Positions 50,869 to 59,853 of a stretch of DNA of 64,000 nucleotides are shown here, piece by piece (within the stretch, counting starts at the first letter, position 1; every line of letters starts with the position of its first letter). Below the pieces are notes generated by a model. That model made no database searches, had not been told where the DNA came from, and saw only the letters and a program-made list of their open reading frames with translations. Position numbers and translations under genes: made by a program. The stretch is taken from the NCBI GenBank assembly GCA_023389155.1, contig JAEWEV010000025.1, forward strand, positions 62,001-126,000, read 5' to 3'. This stretch comes from Pseudomonadota bacterium (GTDB lineage: Bacteria > Pseudomonadota > Gammaproteobacteria > Burkholderiales > Burkholderiaceae_B).

Positions 50869-52815
50869 TTGATCCGCTCTTCTGGTCTTACTTTACGTCG
50901 CGGCACAAAAGTGCTGCTGGAAAATGCCGATTTTGTCGTTCACCCGAAAGAACGCGTCGGTGTCGTCGGTAAAAACGGCGCAGGGAAAACAACGCTGTTC
51001 GCGCTCCTGCAAGGCAGAATTGATGCTGATGCTGGTGATCTGTTCATTCCCGAATCCTGGCGTATCGCCACCGTGGAACAGGAAATTCACGCAACAGAGC
51101 AACCGGCCAGGGAGTTTGTCATTGACGGCGATCGACACCTGCGGGAGCTGCAGCTGGCTCGAGCCAGCACTCCCGACAGTGAGGGGTCCCGCATAGCGGA
51201 GCTGGAAGCTGCGTTGATGGAAGCGGATGCCTGGAGTGCGCCATCACGCGCAGAGCAATTGCTGGCCGGCCTCGGATTCAGGCCCGAGCAATGGACTCAA
51301 GCGGTGAACAGTTTTTCAGGCGGCTGGCAGATGCGGCTTGCGCTGGCGCGTGCCCTGATGGCCCCATCAGAATTGCTATTGCTGGATGAGCCGACCAATC
51401 ATCTGGATCTGGACGCCATGTTGTGGCTTGAGAAATGGCTGGCTGCCTATGAAGGGACCGTGATTTTGATTTCCCACGATACCGAATTTCTCAATGCCGT
51501 GGCACGCACCATTCTTCACGTGGATCAGCAGAAACTGGTCCGCTACAAGGGTGGGTATGATGATTTTCTGACCCAGCGCGCCGAACGAGTCCGGCAGCTT
51601 CAGGTCGCAATCGAGCGCCAGAGTCGCGAATCGGCACGCTTGCAATCATTTATTGATCGATTCAAGGCCAAGGCTACCAAGGCCAAACAGGCGCAAAGCC
51701 GGGTCAAGGCGCTGGCCCGGATGGAGAAACTGGCCCCGCTACAAGCCGAATCTGGCATTTACATCCATATCCCCTCCCCCCCATCAATGCCGGACCCCCT
51801 GCTGAGGCTGGATAAGGTTTCTACCGGCTATATCGATGATCAGGGGAATAAAACCGTCATCCTGACCGATATTGAATTGATGATTCGCGGTGGCGCCCGG
51901 ATCGGAGTGTTGGGGGTTAACGGTGCCGGCAAAAGCACGCTTATCAAAACCATCGCTCGTGAACTGTCTCCCATTGCCGGACAGTACAAACCGTCAAAAG
52001 GACTGGAAATCGGCTATTTTGCCCAGCATCAGCTTGACATGCTGGACGTGGATGCCAGTCCGCTGCAGCATCTGCAGCGAATTGCCCCGCAAGCGCGGGA
52101 ACAGGAACTGCGTAATTATCTGGGCGGCTTCGGTTTTGGCGGTGATAAGGTGAACGACAAGGTGGCGCCGTTTTCCGGCGGCGAGAAAGCACGGCTGGCG
52201 CTCTCACTCATCGTCTGGCAAAAACCGAATCTGCTGCTGCTGGATGAACCAAGCAACCATCTGGATGTCGATACCCGGGAAGCGCTGGCGACCGCACTGG
52301 CAGAATTTGAAGGCAGCATGTTAATGGTCTCGCACGATCGACACCTACTGCGGACCACCGTGGACAGTTTCTGGATCGTGGCTGACGGACACGTGCAGGA
52401 GTTTGACGGAGACCTGGACGATTATCGCGACTGGCTCAGTCAGCGCGCGCTGGCTCAGCGCCAGGAAGTGCGCGATGCCGCCCTGTCAGCGGAAGGATTG
52501 ACCGCCGCGCCGGATCGCAAGACCGTGCGTCGTCAGCAGGCAGAAGAACGACAACGCATTGCGCGCCTGCGTAAGCCACTGGACAAACGCCTGGCAGAAG
52601 TGGAGAAAGCCATGGAGGCGGCCAACAACAGAATTACCCAGATCAATGCGCTGATTGCAGACGAAAGTTTTTACTCGGATGAACGCAGGGAAGAACGCGT
52701 TGCAGTGCTTGCGGAGCATGGAGAACTGACCGGGAAAGCGCAGGCACTGGAAGAGGAATGGCTGCAGCTGCACGAATCCATCGATGCCCTGTCCGCCGAA
52801 ACCGAAATCGAATAA
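50869..52815 (+). CDS. ABC-F family ATPase (YheS-like)
   Basis: A 648-residue protein with two ABC ATPase domains and no membrane helices, probably acting on ribosomes. GKNGAGKTTLFALL and GVNGAGKSTLIKTI are the Walker A motifs; FSGGWQMRLALARAL and FSGGEKARLALSLI the signatures; LLLLDEPTNHLDLDAMLWLE and LLLLDEPSNHLDV the Walker B motifs. The end (about 540-645) is a charged coiled-coil domain. The start is TTG at 50869, since MIRSSGLTLRRG matches YheS-type starts. Confidence 0.92.
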   Translation: MIRSSGLTLRRGTKVLLENADFVVHPKERVGVVGKNGAGKTTLFALLQGRIDADAGDLFIPESWRIATVEQEIHATEQPAREFVIDGDRHLRELQLARASTPDSEGSRIAELEAALMEADAWSAPSRAEQLLAGLGFRPEQWTQAVNSFSGGWQMRLALARALMAPSELLLLDEPTNHLDLDAMLWLEKWLAAYEGTVILISHDTEFLNAVARTILHVDQQKLVRYKGGYDDFLTQRAERVRQLQVAIERQSRESARLQSFIDRFKAKATKAKQAQSRVKALARMEKLAPLQAESGIYIHIPSPPSMPDPLLRLDKVSTGYIDDQGNKTVILTDIELMIRGGARIGVLGVNGAGKSTLIKTIARELSPIAGQYKPSKGLEIGYFAQHQLDMLDVDASPLQHLQRIAPQAREQELRNYLGGFGFGGDKVNDKVAPFSGGEKARLALSLIVWQKPNLLLLDEPSNHLDVDTREALATALAEFEGSMLMVSHDRHLLRTTVDSFWIVADGHVQEFDGDLDDYRDWLSQRALAQRQEVRDAALSAEGLTAAPDRKTVRRQQAEERQRIARLRKPLDKRLAEVEKAMEAANNRITQINALIADESFYSDERREERVAVLAEHGELTGKAQALEEEWLQLHESIDALSAETEIE

Positions 52816-52839
52816 TGCTGTCGGCTAGAAGGCGCGATC

Positions 52840-53508
52840 TCAAAGCGCTGTAGGTCTGTGCAATTTGTCCGCTTCAGACAGTGCCAGCATGAACGAATGC
52901 ATTTTTCCCGCACTTTTCTCGCCTGGCGAGATTTCAATGCCGCTGCTCAGATCCACAGCAAAAGGTCGATAGCGGGTGACTAGAGCTGCAATATTGGCAG
53001 CATTCAGGCCACCGGCAATGACGATTTTGCTGCGCGGCAGGATGCGCTCTGCCTGAGCCAGCAAAGTAATGTCAAATGAAATACCTGCACCGCCATAACC
53101 CGGCGAATAGGCATCAAATAGAAAAGCACTTGCATTGGGATAGCTGTCGACGCAAGCCGCAATGTCCGCGGCCGTTGTCAGTCCGGGTGCACCGACTCTT
53201 AATGCACGGATATATGGATAGGAAAACTGCTCACAGTATTGTGGAGATTCATCGCCATGAAACTGGATAAAATCCGGTCCGATCGACTTCATGATGGCTT
53301 CAATAGTCGTCACGTCGGCGTTCACCGTGAGCGTTACGGCACTGAGCAGGCCAGGCACCTCTCGCCTCAACACAGCGGCTCGCTCAAGAGAGACGTAGCG
53401 TTTGCTTTTCTCATAAAGCACCAATCCGACCGCATCGGCACCCGCCTGCACAGCATCGTGAATGTCCTTTTCCGATGTCAGTCCACAGAATTTAACGCGC
53501 GTTCTCAT
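52840..53508 (-). CDS. trpF: Phosphoribosylanthranilate isomerase
   Basis: A 222-residue TIM barrel for tryptophan synthesis. VKFCGLTSEKDIHDA has the catalytic Cys, FHGDESPQYC the middle loop, and FLFDAYSPGYGGAGISFD the catalytic Asp; IAGGLNAANI and VDLSSGIEISPGEKS bind phosphate. ATG 53508 is chosen because the upstream TTG start would lie in a terminator hairpin. In relatives trpF lies next to truA and trpB; here a TRAP operon is upstream, and downstream is a convergent ABC-F gene with no trpBA. Confidence 0.94.
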   Translation of the reverse strand: MRTRVKFCGLTSEKDIHDAVQAGADAVGLVLYEKSKRYVSLERAAVLRREVPGLLSAVTLTVNADVTTIEAIMKSIGPDFIQFHGDESPQYCEQFSYPYIRALRVGAPGLTTAADIAACVDSYPNASAFLFDAYSPGYGGAGISFDITLLAQAERILPRSKIVIAGGLNAANIAALVTRYRPFAVDLSSGIEISPGEKSAGKMHSFMLALSEADKLHRPTAL

Positions 53509-53525
53509 TCCCTGATTCCAAATAA

Positions 53526-53556
53526 AAAGCCCTGACAAAAAAGATGTCAGGGCTTT
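53526..53556 (-). terminator. Rho-independent terminator/possible attenuator between dctM and trpF
   Basis: AAAGCCCTGACA and TGTCAGGGCTTT form a 12-bp stem; on the minus strand it is followed by TTTTTATTT. It ends the TRAP operon but lies only 17 nt before the trpF start codon, so trpF needs a promoter inside the 90-bp gap, or readthrough. Confidence 0.85.
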
Positions 53557-53648
53557 CAGTTTACCGAAATTTTCAGGCAGATGTCCCGAAAACCGTCAAC
53601 TGGCCGTGTCGGACCGAAAGTACACTCAGTCCTGCAGTTATGAACGAC

Positions 53649-55355
53649 TTATCGGAAGGCGTTGCTAGGGTCGTCATAGGAATCCCCCGAGCTCTCTCCA
53701 CCCTTGTCGCTGCCACTATCGGATCCGTAAGGATCGGTGCCATATGAGCCTCCGGTATCGAAGGTCACCTCACTCGGATCGATCCCCGTCCCGGTGCCTT
53801 TGTAATGCATGACCATGCCAGGAAATGCCATCACCGAAATCACCATCAGCAACTGAATGATGATAAAGGGAATGGAACCCTTGTAAATCTCTCCGGTCGT
53901 TACACGTTTGATGCGTTTGCCCGTCACCCGGTCAACGTAGTCCTCTTTGGGAGCCACTGAACGCAGGTAAAACAGCGCAAAGCCAAACGGCGGATGCATG
54001 AATGACGTCTGCATATTAACGGCAAGCAATACGCCAAACCAGATCAGGTCAATACCCATTTTGTCAGCAACCGGACCGAGCAACGGGACGATAATAAACG
54101 CCAGTTCAAAGAAGTCCAGGAAGAATGCCAGAAGGAATGTGGCGACACTGACAACAATCAGGAAACCGATTTCACCACCAGGCAGCGAAGCAAACAGACC
54201 CTCAACCCAGTGTTGCCCGCCAAAGCCGGTAAACGTCAGGGTGAAAATCGTCGAGCCTACCAGAATGAAAACGACGAAACTGGTCAGTTTAGTCGTGGTG
54301 TCCATCGCCTGTTTGAGCAGCGACAGCGTGAGCCGTCCGCGGATCATGGCCATGATAATGGCGCCAACCGCCCCCATTGCACCGCCTTCCGTTGGCGTGG
54401 CAACCCCGATGAAAATCGTACCGAGAACCAGGAAGATCAGGAACAGAGGTGGTACCATCACGAACACGACGCGTTCTGCAATCTTCGAAAGCAGATTCAG
54501 TCTGAGCAGCTTGTTCAGACCCGCAATGGCAAACGCAATGACACCCCACAGCAACAGGTTCAGCACGATCGTTTCATCGGCAGCACTTTTTTCCGTCAAG
54601 AACAGTCTACCCAGCAACCATGCACCCACGCTGGCGATAATTACCAGCGCGACTAGCGATGGCAGACCATTGCTTCCGTTAGGCTCACGATAGACCCGAG
54701 CCTCGGGCGGCAGTGCGGGTGCATACGATGGTTTGATCAATGAGGCAAGTACCACATAAAGCATATAGGCACCGGCCAGGATAAAGCCCGGAATCATGGC
54801 ACCGCGGTACATATCACCAATGGAGCGACCAAGCTGGTCGGCCAGGATGATCAGAACCAGTGACGGCGGAATGATCTGCGAAAGCGTGCCTGACGCAGCA
54901 ATAACACCGGTAGCCAGTTTTCTGTCGTAACCGTAACGCAGCATGATGGGCAGGGAAATCAGCCCCATCGAAATAACAGAGGCAGATACCACACCTGTGG
55001 TTGCAGCCAGCATCGCACCAACAAACACAACCGCAATAGCCAGACCACCACGAATGGGCCCGAACAGCTGTCCGATCGTTTCAAGAAGATCCTCGGCCAT
55101 CCCCGATCGCTCCAGTATGAGCCCCATCAGGGTAAAGAACGGTACCGCAAGCAGTGAATCATTTTGTACGATGCCAAACACGCGGTCAGGCAGCGCCTGC
55201 AGGAACGGAAAGGTAAACTCACCAAAGGCAATGCCCAGAAGTGCATAAAGGATGCCGTTGGCGGCAAGAGAAAAAGCAACCGGAAAGCCCAGCAGCAAAA
55301 AGCAGATCAATGTCAGAAACATGATCGGCGGCATATTATGAATTAGGAACTCCAT
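53649..55355 (-). CDS. dctM: TRAP transporter large permease subunit
   Basis: A 568-residue membrane protein with 12 or more helices forming the translocation channel for organic acids, driven by Na+ or H+. SVISMGLISLPIMLRYGYDR, IIPPSLVLIILADQLG and VAITTPTEGGAMGAVGA-type segments (here GVATPTEGGAMGAVGAI) are the DctM landmarks. It is longer than the usual 430 residues because of an inserted region near 215-290 and an acidic Ser/Gly/Asp-rich C-terminal tail (about 535-568). It lies 2 bp after dctQ. Confidence 0.93.
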   Translation of the reverse strand: MEFLIHNMPPIMFLTLICFLLLGFPVAFSLAANGILYALLGIAFGEFTFPFLQALPDRVFGIVQNDSLLAVPFFTLMGLILERSGMAEDLLETIGQLFGPIRGGLAIAVVFVGAMLAATTGVVSASVISMGLISLPIMLRYGYDRKLATGVIAASGTLSQIIPPSLVLIILADQLGRSIGDMYRGAMIPGFILAGAYMLYVVLASLIKPSYAPALPPEARVYREPNGSNGLPSLVALVIIASVGAWLLGRLFLTEKSAADETIVLNLLLWGVIAFAIAGLNKLLRLNLLSKIAERVVFVMVPPLFLIFLVLGTIFIGVATPTEGGAMGAVGAIIMAMIRGRLTLSLLKQAMDTTTKLTSFVVFILVGSTIFTLTFTGFGGQHWVEGLFASLPGGEIGFLIVVSVATFLLAFFLDFFELAFIIVPLLGPVADKMGIDLIWFGVLLAVNMQTSFMHPPFGFALFYLRSVAPKEDYVDRVTGKRIKRVTTGEIYKGSIPFIIIQLLMVISVMAFPGMVMHYKGTGTGIDPSEVTFDTGGSYGTDPYGSDSGSDKGGESSGDSYDDPSNAFR

Positions 55356-55357
55356 GC

Positions 55358-55972
55358 TCAGTTACCTGCTTCCAGTGATTGATGTCGTTTCTGTTCTGCT
55401 TCGGCAGCAATTTCTTCGGCCAGAAGCTCTTCCGCTGTCTTTCCACCCAACGGTGCAAGCGGATCCGGACCTTTGCCCGACAGATAAGCAACACATTTAA
55501 TGAGATGGGAAATTCCAGCCAGGACCAGCAGCGTAAAGCCGATGGGAATCAACAGCTTGACAGGCCAGCGCACCAGGCCACCCGCGTTGGAAGACTGCTC
55601 GTTGGTTTCGAATGACAGCATGAAAAATGGCCAGGACAGGTAAATCAGCAGCAGACAGGCTGGCAGCATGAAAAACAGTACGCCAACGGTTTCGATGATT
55701 ACCTGCGTGCGCTTGGACAGGCGCTGCGAAATAATATCGACCCGCACATGTTCATTTTTCAGAAAAGTATAGCCAGCTGCAAGCAGGAAAATTGCACCAA
55801 ACAGATACCATTGGATTTCCAGCCAGCCGTTTGAGCTGTAATGGAAGATTTTGCGGACCACCGCGTTCGCCGCACTGATCAGCACCACGACCAGAGTCAG
55901 CCAGATAACTGTCCGACCGACTGCAATCATGAGCGCGTCAATAGCCCGGGAAAGAGTGAAGAGAAACTTCAT
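55358..55972 (-). CDS. dctQ: TRAP transporter small permease subunit
   Basis: A 204-residue four-helix protein. SNGWLEIQWYLFGAIFLLAA and NEHVRVDIISQRLSKRTQVI are DctQ signatures. The hydrophilic tail AEELLAEEIAAEAEQKRH is cytoplasmic. It lies between dctP, from which it is separated by a large hairpin, and dctM. Confidence 0.92.
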   Translation of the reverse strand: MKFLFTLSRAIDALMIAVGRTVIWLTLVVVLISAANAVVRKIFHYSSNGWLEIQWYLFGAIFLLAAGYTFLKNEHVRVDIISQRLSKRTQVIIETVGVLFFMLPACLLLIYLSWPFFMLSFETNEQSSNAGGLVRWPVKLLIPIGFTLLVLAGISHLIKCVAYLSGKGPDPLAPLGGKTAEELLAEEIAAEAEQKRHQSLEAGN

Positions 55973-56015
55973 TTGCTTTCACACCATAAGATTGGAAAAA
56001 GTGACGTCACTACGT

Positions 56016-56065
56016 ATCCGTTGTTCGCGAGCCCGCCTGCGGGCGAGCGCTTGGAAACAACGGAT
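56016..56065 (-). promoter_or_regulatory. Long GC-rich hairpin between dctP and dctQ
   Basis: ATCCGTTGTT (56016-56025) and AACAACGGAT (56056-56065) form a 10-bp outer stem. An inner GCCCGC-CT-GCGGGC stem (56031-56044) caps it. Such an intercistronic structure would favour higher amounts of the binding protein than of the membrane subunits. Confidence 0.7.
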
Positions 56066-56079
56066 TTTACATGGTGTTT

Positions 56080-57180
56080 TTATTTTTTGTTTCTCAAAGC
56101 GTCCAGCATGAACGCATCGTAGCTGAACTCAGCAACGCCAAACCATGGATAAACATCATTGCGAAATGCCATGTAATCATCATGGATTTTCTTGAACAAT
56201 GGATCTTTCGCAGACAATTCTTCGTATATCTTGTTAGCCTCTGCGAATGATGCATCCAGCACTGTTTTCGGGAAACGCTTCAGTACCCCGCCCCCGGCGA
56301 TCAGACGGCGCAGAGCGGCAGGATTCTTGGCGTCATAGGTAGCAATCATCTCTTCTGTTGCCAGTGCGCTGGCCTGCATGATGGCGGACTGGTAGTGTTT
56401 TGGCAGTTTTTCGTATTCGCCATCGTTCACATACAGAGAGACCTGGAAGCCGCCTTCCCACCAGCCTGGATAATAGTAATATTTGGCAACCTTGTTGAAG
56501 CCGAGTTTCTCGTCATCGTATGGGCCAATCCATTCGGCCGCATCGATCGTGCCTTTTTCCAGAGAGGGATAGATGTCGCCACCGGCAACCTGCTGGGGAA
56601 TCACGCCAAGACGCGAAAGCACCGCGCCAGCAAACGCGCTGCAGCGCATTTTCAGGCCTTTCAGATCTTCTACGCTATTGATTTCCTTGCGGAACCAGCC
56701 GCCCATCTGTGTGCCTGTGTGTCCGCAAGGAAAATTCACGATATTGAATTTTTTGTAGACTTCGCGCGTCAGTTCCAGACCATTGCCCGAACGCATCCAG
56801 GCATTGTATTGCCTTGTGTTCAGGCCGAAAGGGACAGCCGCGTCAAAGCTCAGAGCAGGATCCTTCCCGTAATAATAATAGGCTGCACTGTGCCCGCATT
56901 GCACTGTATTGTTCTGTACGGCGTCCAATACCTGCAGTGCCGGCACCACTTCACCCGCATGGTGAACACTGATCTTGAATTTGCCGTCAGTCGCTTCCAA
57001 CAAATGCTTGGCAAAATTGACGCTGCCGTTATAAATCGCGTCGGCGCTGGTGGGAAAACTTGATGCCAGACGCCAGCTGATGCTTGGTGCATCCTGTGCA
57101 AATACAGGCGATGCCAGAACAGCACCGCCCGTTGCGGCCACACCTGCTGTGGCCTGCTTAAGGAAGGAACGACGTTTCAT
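56080..57180 (-). CDS. dctP: TRAP transporter substrate-binding protein (TakP-like)
   Basis: A 366-residue precursor. The signal MKRRSFLKQATAGVAATGGA has a twin-arginine motif. The mature part shows SSFPTSADAIYNGSVNFAKH, KGLKMRCSAF with the conserved carboxylate-binding Arg, and AAEWIGPYDDEKLGFNKVAK plus GVAEFSYD, which are typical of the TakP group that binds alpha-keto acids or lactate with a metal. First gene of dctPQM. Confidence 0.92.
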   Translation of the reverse strand: MKRRSFLKQATAGVAATGGAVLASPVFAQDAPSISWRLASSFPTSADAIYNGSVNFAKHLLEATDGKFKISVHHAGEVVPALQVLDAVQNNTVQCGHSAAYYYYGKDPALSFDAAVPFGLNTRQYNAWMRSGNGLELTREVYKKFNIVNFPCGHTGTQMGGWFRKEINSVEDLKGLKMRCSAFAGAVLSRLGVIPQQVAGGDIYPSLEKGTIDAAEWIGPYDDEKLGFNKVAKYYYYPGWWEGGFQVSLYVNDGEYEKLPKHYQSAIMQASALATEEMIATYDAKNPAALRRLIAGGGVLKRFPKTVLDASFAEANKIYEELSAKDPLFKKIHDDYMAFRNDVYPWFGVAEFSYDAFMLDALRNKK

Positions 57181-57539
57181 CGTTATAGATCTCCAATGGG
57201 TATTGAGGGAGGAATTGCAATCGAAACTTTTGGTTACCGCAGGAATGCTACAGGATTTGCCCGGTTTTTACCCTTAAGAATTACCCTTATTTGTCATCTC
57301 CGCGACAATGACGACTGTAATAGCGGCGCCATTCTCGCGCCCAACTGACTGTTCAGAGAAAGGTAAGGATCGACTATATTCGAATAGGAGAATGATGGCG
57401 TAGCAAACGATTACTGATAGTTATTTAACGTTGCAACGCGTGGGCGTTTTCGGCAATGGCAAGGCGATACGCTGATGTACCACGCTTGTAATTTACACTT
57501 GTAATTTGCTGTGAGTAAGCTTGATGACACGTTGAGGTC
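57181..57539. other. Intergenic region between truA and dctP
   Basis: It presumably holds the TRAP promoter. It contains a 13-bp tandem duplication at 57482-57507 (two copies ending CTTGTAATTT). No ORF with a ribosome binding site. This is the insertion junction that separates truA from trpF. Confidence 0.4.
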
Positions 57540-58418
57540 TCAGCCCTCAGTAAGCAAGGCCTGCAGCGGTCGATCCAGATCAAACGCATCCTGCGAATTG
57601 AGCCCGAAATGAGCAGGGTAATTGGCCTGCGCAAAGTAAAGCCCATCGGCCATGAAGGTGGGTGCCGCAATTTTACGATCGCGCTCTGTGAGCACTTGCG
57701 CCATCCACTCTGGATGATGACGGCCTTTACCCACATACAGCAGACAGCCCAAAATATTGCGTACCATATGATGCAGAAAAGCATTGGCCTTCAGCGTGAA
57801 GACAAAGAAAACGCCCTGCTGCTCTACCCTCAAGTGCTCAATGGTGCGCACGGGACTGGCCGCCTGGCATTGCGAGGAACGAAAACTGCTGAAGTCATGC
57901 TGGCCAACAAGATACCTTGCTGCCTGCTGCATGGCCTTAAGATCCAGCGGATGAAAATCCCAGCCGGCGCGACCGTGCCAGTGCGGCGAAGGAATGCGTT
58001 CATTTCTAAGCAGATAGACATAGGTGCGCGAGGTGGCAGAAAACCGTGCATGAAAGTCTTCCGGCATTTCCTGTGCCCATCGCACACGAATATCTGCGGG
58101 CAGATGGGCATTCACCCCTCTCACCCAGGACTCCAAGCGCCTGTCTATGGTGGTATTGATATGCACGACCTGTGCCCTGGCATGTACGCCCGTATCGGTA
58201 CGCCCTGCACAGATTGTGCCCGTGGGCTCTCGGGTAAAGGCTGCCAGCGCTTTTTCCAGCGTATCCTGAACCGTACGTCCACCCGGTTGCGTCTGCCAGC
58301 CCAGATAAGGTTTGCCATTGTAGGCAACCCCCAGGGCAATGCGTCTGGACCCCGGCTCGGCCTTCCCCTTCGTCTGCGAATCAGGAACGGAGATTTGCGT
58401 TGTCGGAGTCGGGCGCAT
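57540..58418 (-). CDS. truA: tRNA pseudouridine(38-40) synthase
   Basis: A 292-residue enzyme. GVAYNGKPYLGWQTQPGGRT is the N-terminal motif, and CAGRTDTGVHARAQVVH contains the catalytic Asp. AFLHHMVRNILGCLLYVG is the second conserved block. ATG 58418 is used (a TTG at 58421 directly precedes it). Its first 38 nt overlap the end of the fimV remnant, so the two are coupled. Confidence 0.95.
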   Translation of the reverse strand: MRPTPTTQISVPDSQTKGKAEPGSRRIALGVAYNGKPYLGWQTQPGGRTVQDTLEKALAAFTREPTGTICAGRTDTGVHARAQVVHINTTIDRRLESWVRGVNAHLPADIRVRWAQEMPEDFHARFSATSRTYVYLLRNERIPSPHWHGRAGWDFHPLDLKAMQQAARYLVGQHDFSSFRSSQCQAASPVRTIEHLRVEQQGVFFVFTLKANAFLHHMVRNILGCLLYVGKGRHHPEWMAQVLTERDRKIAAPTFMADGLYFAQANYPAHFGLNSQDAFDLDRPLQALLTEG

Positions 58419-58599
58419 CAAGATCCAGATTGATGGATTTCAGCTTTTGCTGGAAAGCGTCATAGCCAGGCCCGGCAGGAAGCCGTGCCTTCTGGCGCTG
58501 GTCGTATCGGACCATGATGAACAGGCCGATCACGATAACGGCCAGAACGCCAAGCAGCCAGAACGAAATGTAATTTGCAATCCAGGCAGGCAGATCCAT
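58381..58599 (-). CDS. Miniature FimV-like membrane protein
   Basis: A 72-residue protein: LPAWIANYISFWLLGVLAVIV begins one transmembrane segment, then a basic RYDQRQKARLPAG patch and an acidic tail LKSINLDLDAPDSDN. It occupies the asd-truA slot where relatives carry a long FimV-like peptidoglycan-binding (LysM) protein. The tail recalls FimV acidic repeats, but LysM and TPR parts are absent. It starts 3 nt after the asd stop and overlaps truA, so the operon structure is preserved. Assignment rests mainly on position. Confidence 0.6.
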   Translation of the reverse strand: MDLPAWIANYISFWLLGVLAVIVIGLFIMVRYDQRQKARLPAGPGYDAFQQKLKSINLDLDAPDSDNANLRS

Positions 58600-58601
58600 G
58601 G

Positions 58602-59732
58602 TTACAGTTCTCCGAGACTGATACGCAGCATGCGGCGCAGTGGTTCTGCCGCACCCCACAACAACTGGTCTCCGACCGTAAACGCGCTGAGATATTCTGA
58701 TCCCATTGACATTTTGCGCAGGCGACCTACCGGAATATCAAGTGTACCGGTAGTTGCAACCGGTGTCAGATCACGCATGGTTTCTTCGCGACTGTTCGGA
58801 ATCACTTTGGCCCATTCCGTGCCTTCCCTGAGCATGTCGGAAATTTCGTCGATGGATACGTCTTTTTTCAGCTTGATTGTCAGTGCCTGACTGTGACAGC
58901 GCATGGCACCGATACGCACGCATAGTCCGTCAATTGGGATCGGTGCGCTGCCAAAGGCGTCGCCACGGCCCAGGATTTTATTCGTTTCTGCCTCGGCCTT
59001 CCATTCCTCGCGCGATTGACCATTGCCCAGATCCTTGTCGATCCACGGGATCAGACTGCCGCCTAATGGCACACCAAACATGTCTTTCGGCAGATTTGCG
59101 TCCTGCTGTTTGTTCAGTACCTGGCGGTCGATTTCGAGAATGGCGGAGGCCGGATCATCCAGCAGCGGCCTGACGGCTTCGTTGAGCAAACCAAACTGAG
59201 TCAGCAGCTCCCGCATATGCTGGGCGCCACCGCCCGATGCTGCCTGATAAGTCATGCTGGTCATCCAATCGATCAGATCGTGCTTGAACAGACCCGCCAG
59301 TCCCATCAGCATGCAGCTGACCGTGCAGTTACCGCCAACGAAGTTTTTCACACCCTTGCTGATGGCTGCATCAATGACATTGCGATTGACCGGATCCAGC
59401 ACAATAATAGCGTCATCTTTCATGCGCAGGGTACTTGCCGCGTCAATCCAGACCCCATCCCAGCCTGCTTCACGCAGTTTGCCGAATACCTCGGTGGTGT
59501 AATCGCCACCCTGAGCAGTGACAATAATGGGAAGTTTCTTCAATGCGTCAATATCGCGGGCGTCCTGCAGTGGACCAGCACCATCAGCCCAGGCCGGGGC
59601 CTTGCCACCGGCGTTGCTTGTTGAAAAAAAGACCGGATTGATGAAGGCGAAGTCTCCCTCATCACGCATACGCTGCATAAGCACGGAACCGACCATTCCG
59701 CGCCACCCGACAAAACCCACTGACTGTGACAT
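58602..59732 (-). CDS. asd: Aspartate-semialdehyde dehydrogenase
   Basis: A 376-residue NADP enzyme for lysine, threonine and methionine synthesis. VGFVGWRGMVGSVLMQRM is the nucleotide-binding start; GGNCTVSCMLMGLAGLF has the catalytic Cys, and RIGAMRCHSQALTIKL the active-site His. Length matches the Gram-negative type. It shares the operon with leuCDB. Confidence 0.96.
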   Translation of the reverse strand: MSQSVGFVGWRGMVGSVLMQRMRDEGDFAFINPVFFSTSNAGGKAPAWADGAGPLQDARDIDALKKLPIIVTAQGGDYTTEVFGKLREAGWDGVWIDAASTLRMKDDAIIVLDPVNRNVIDAAISKGVKNFVGGNCTVSCMLMGLAGLFKHDLIDWMTSMTYQAASGGGAQHMRELLTQFGLLNEAVRPLLDDPASAILEIDRQVLNKQQDANLPKDMFGVPLGGSLIPWIDKDLGNGQSREEWKAEAETNKILGRGDAFGSAPIPIDGLCVRIGAMRCHSQALTIKLKKDVSIDEISDMLREGTEWAKVIPNSREETMRDLTPVATTGTLDIPVGRLRKMSMGSEYLSAFTVGDQLLWGAAEPLRRMLRISLGEL

Positions 59733-59853
59733 GATTCTTTACCTGATTCTGTATAGCTGAACAAACAACTGGTTGAAGATAGAAAAGCAACAGCGGATGC
59801 GCGCAACAATATGCGCCATCCGCCAATATAAGTGACTGAATTTTATAACTATA

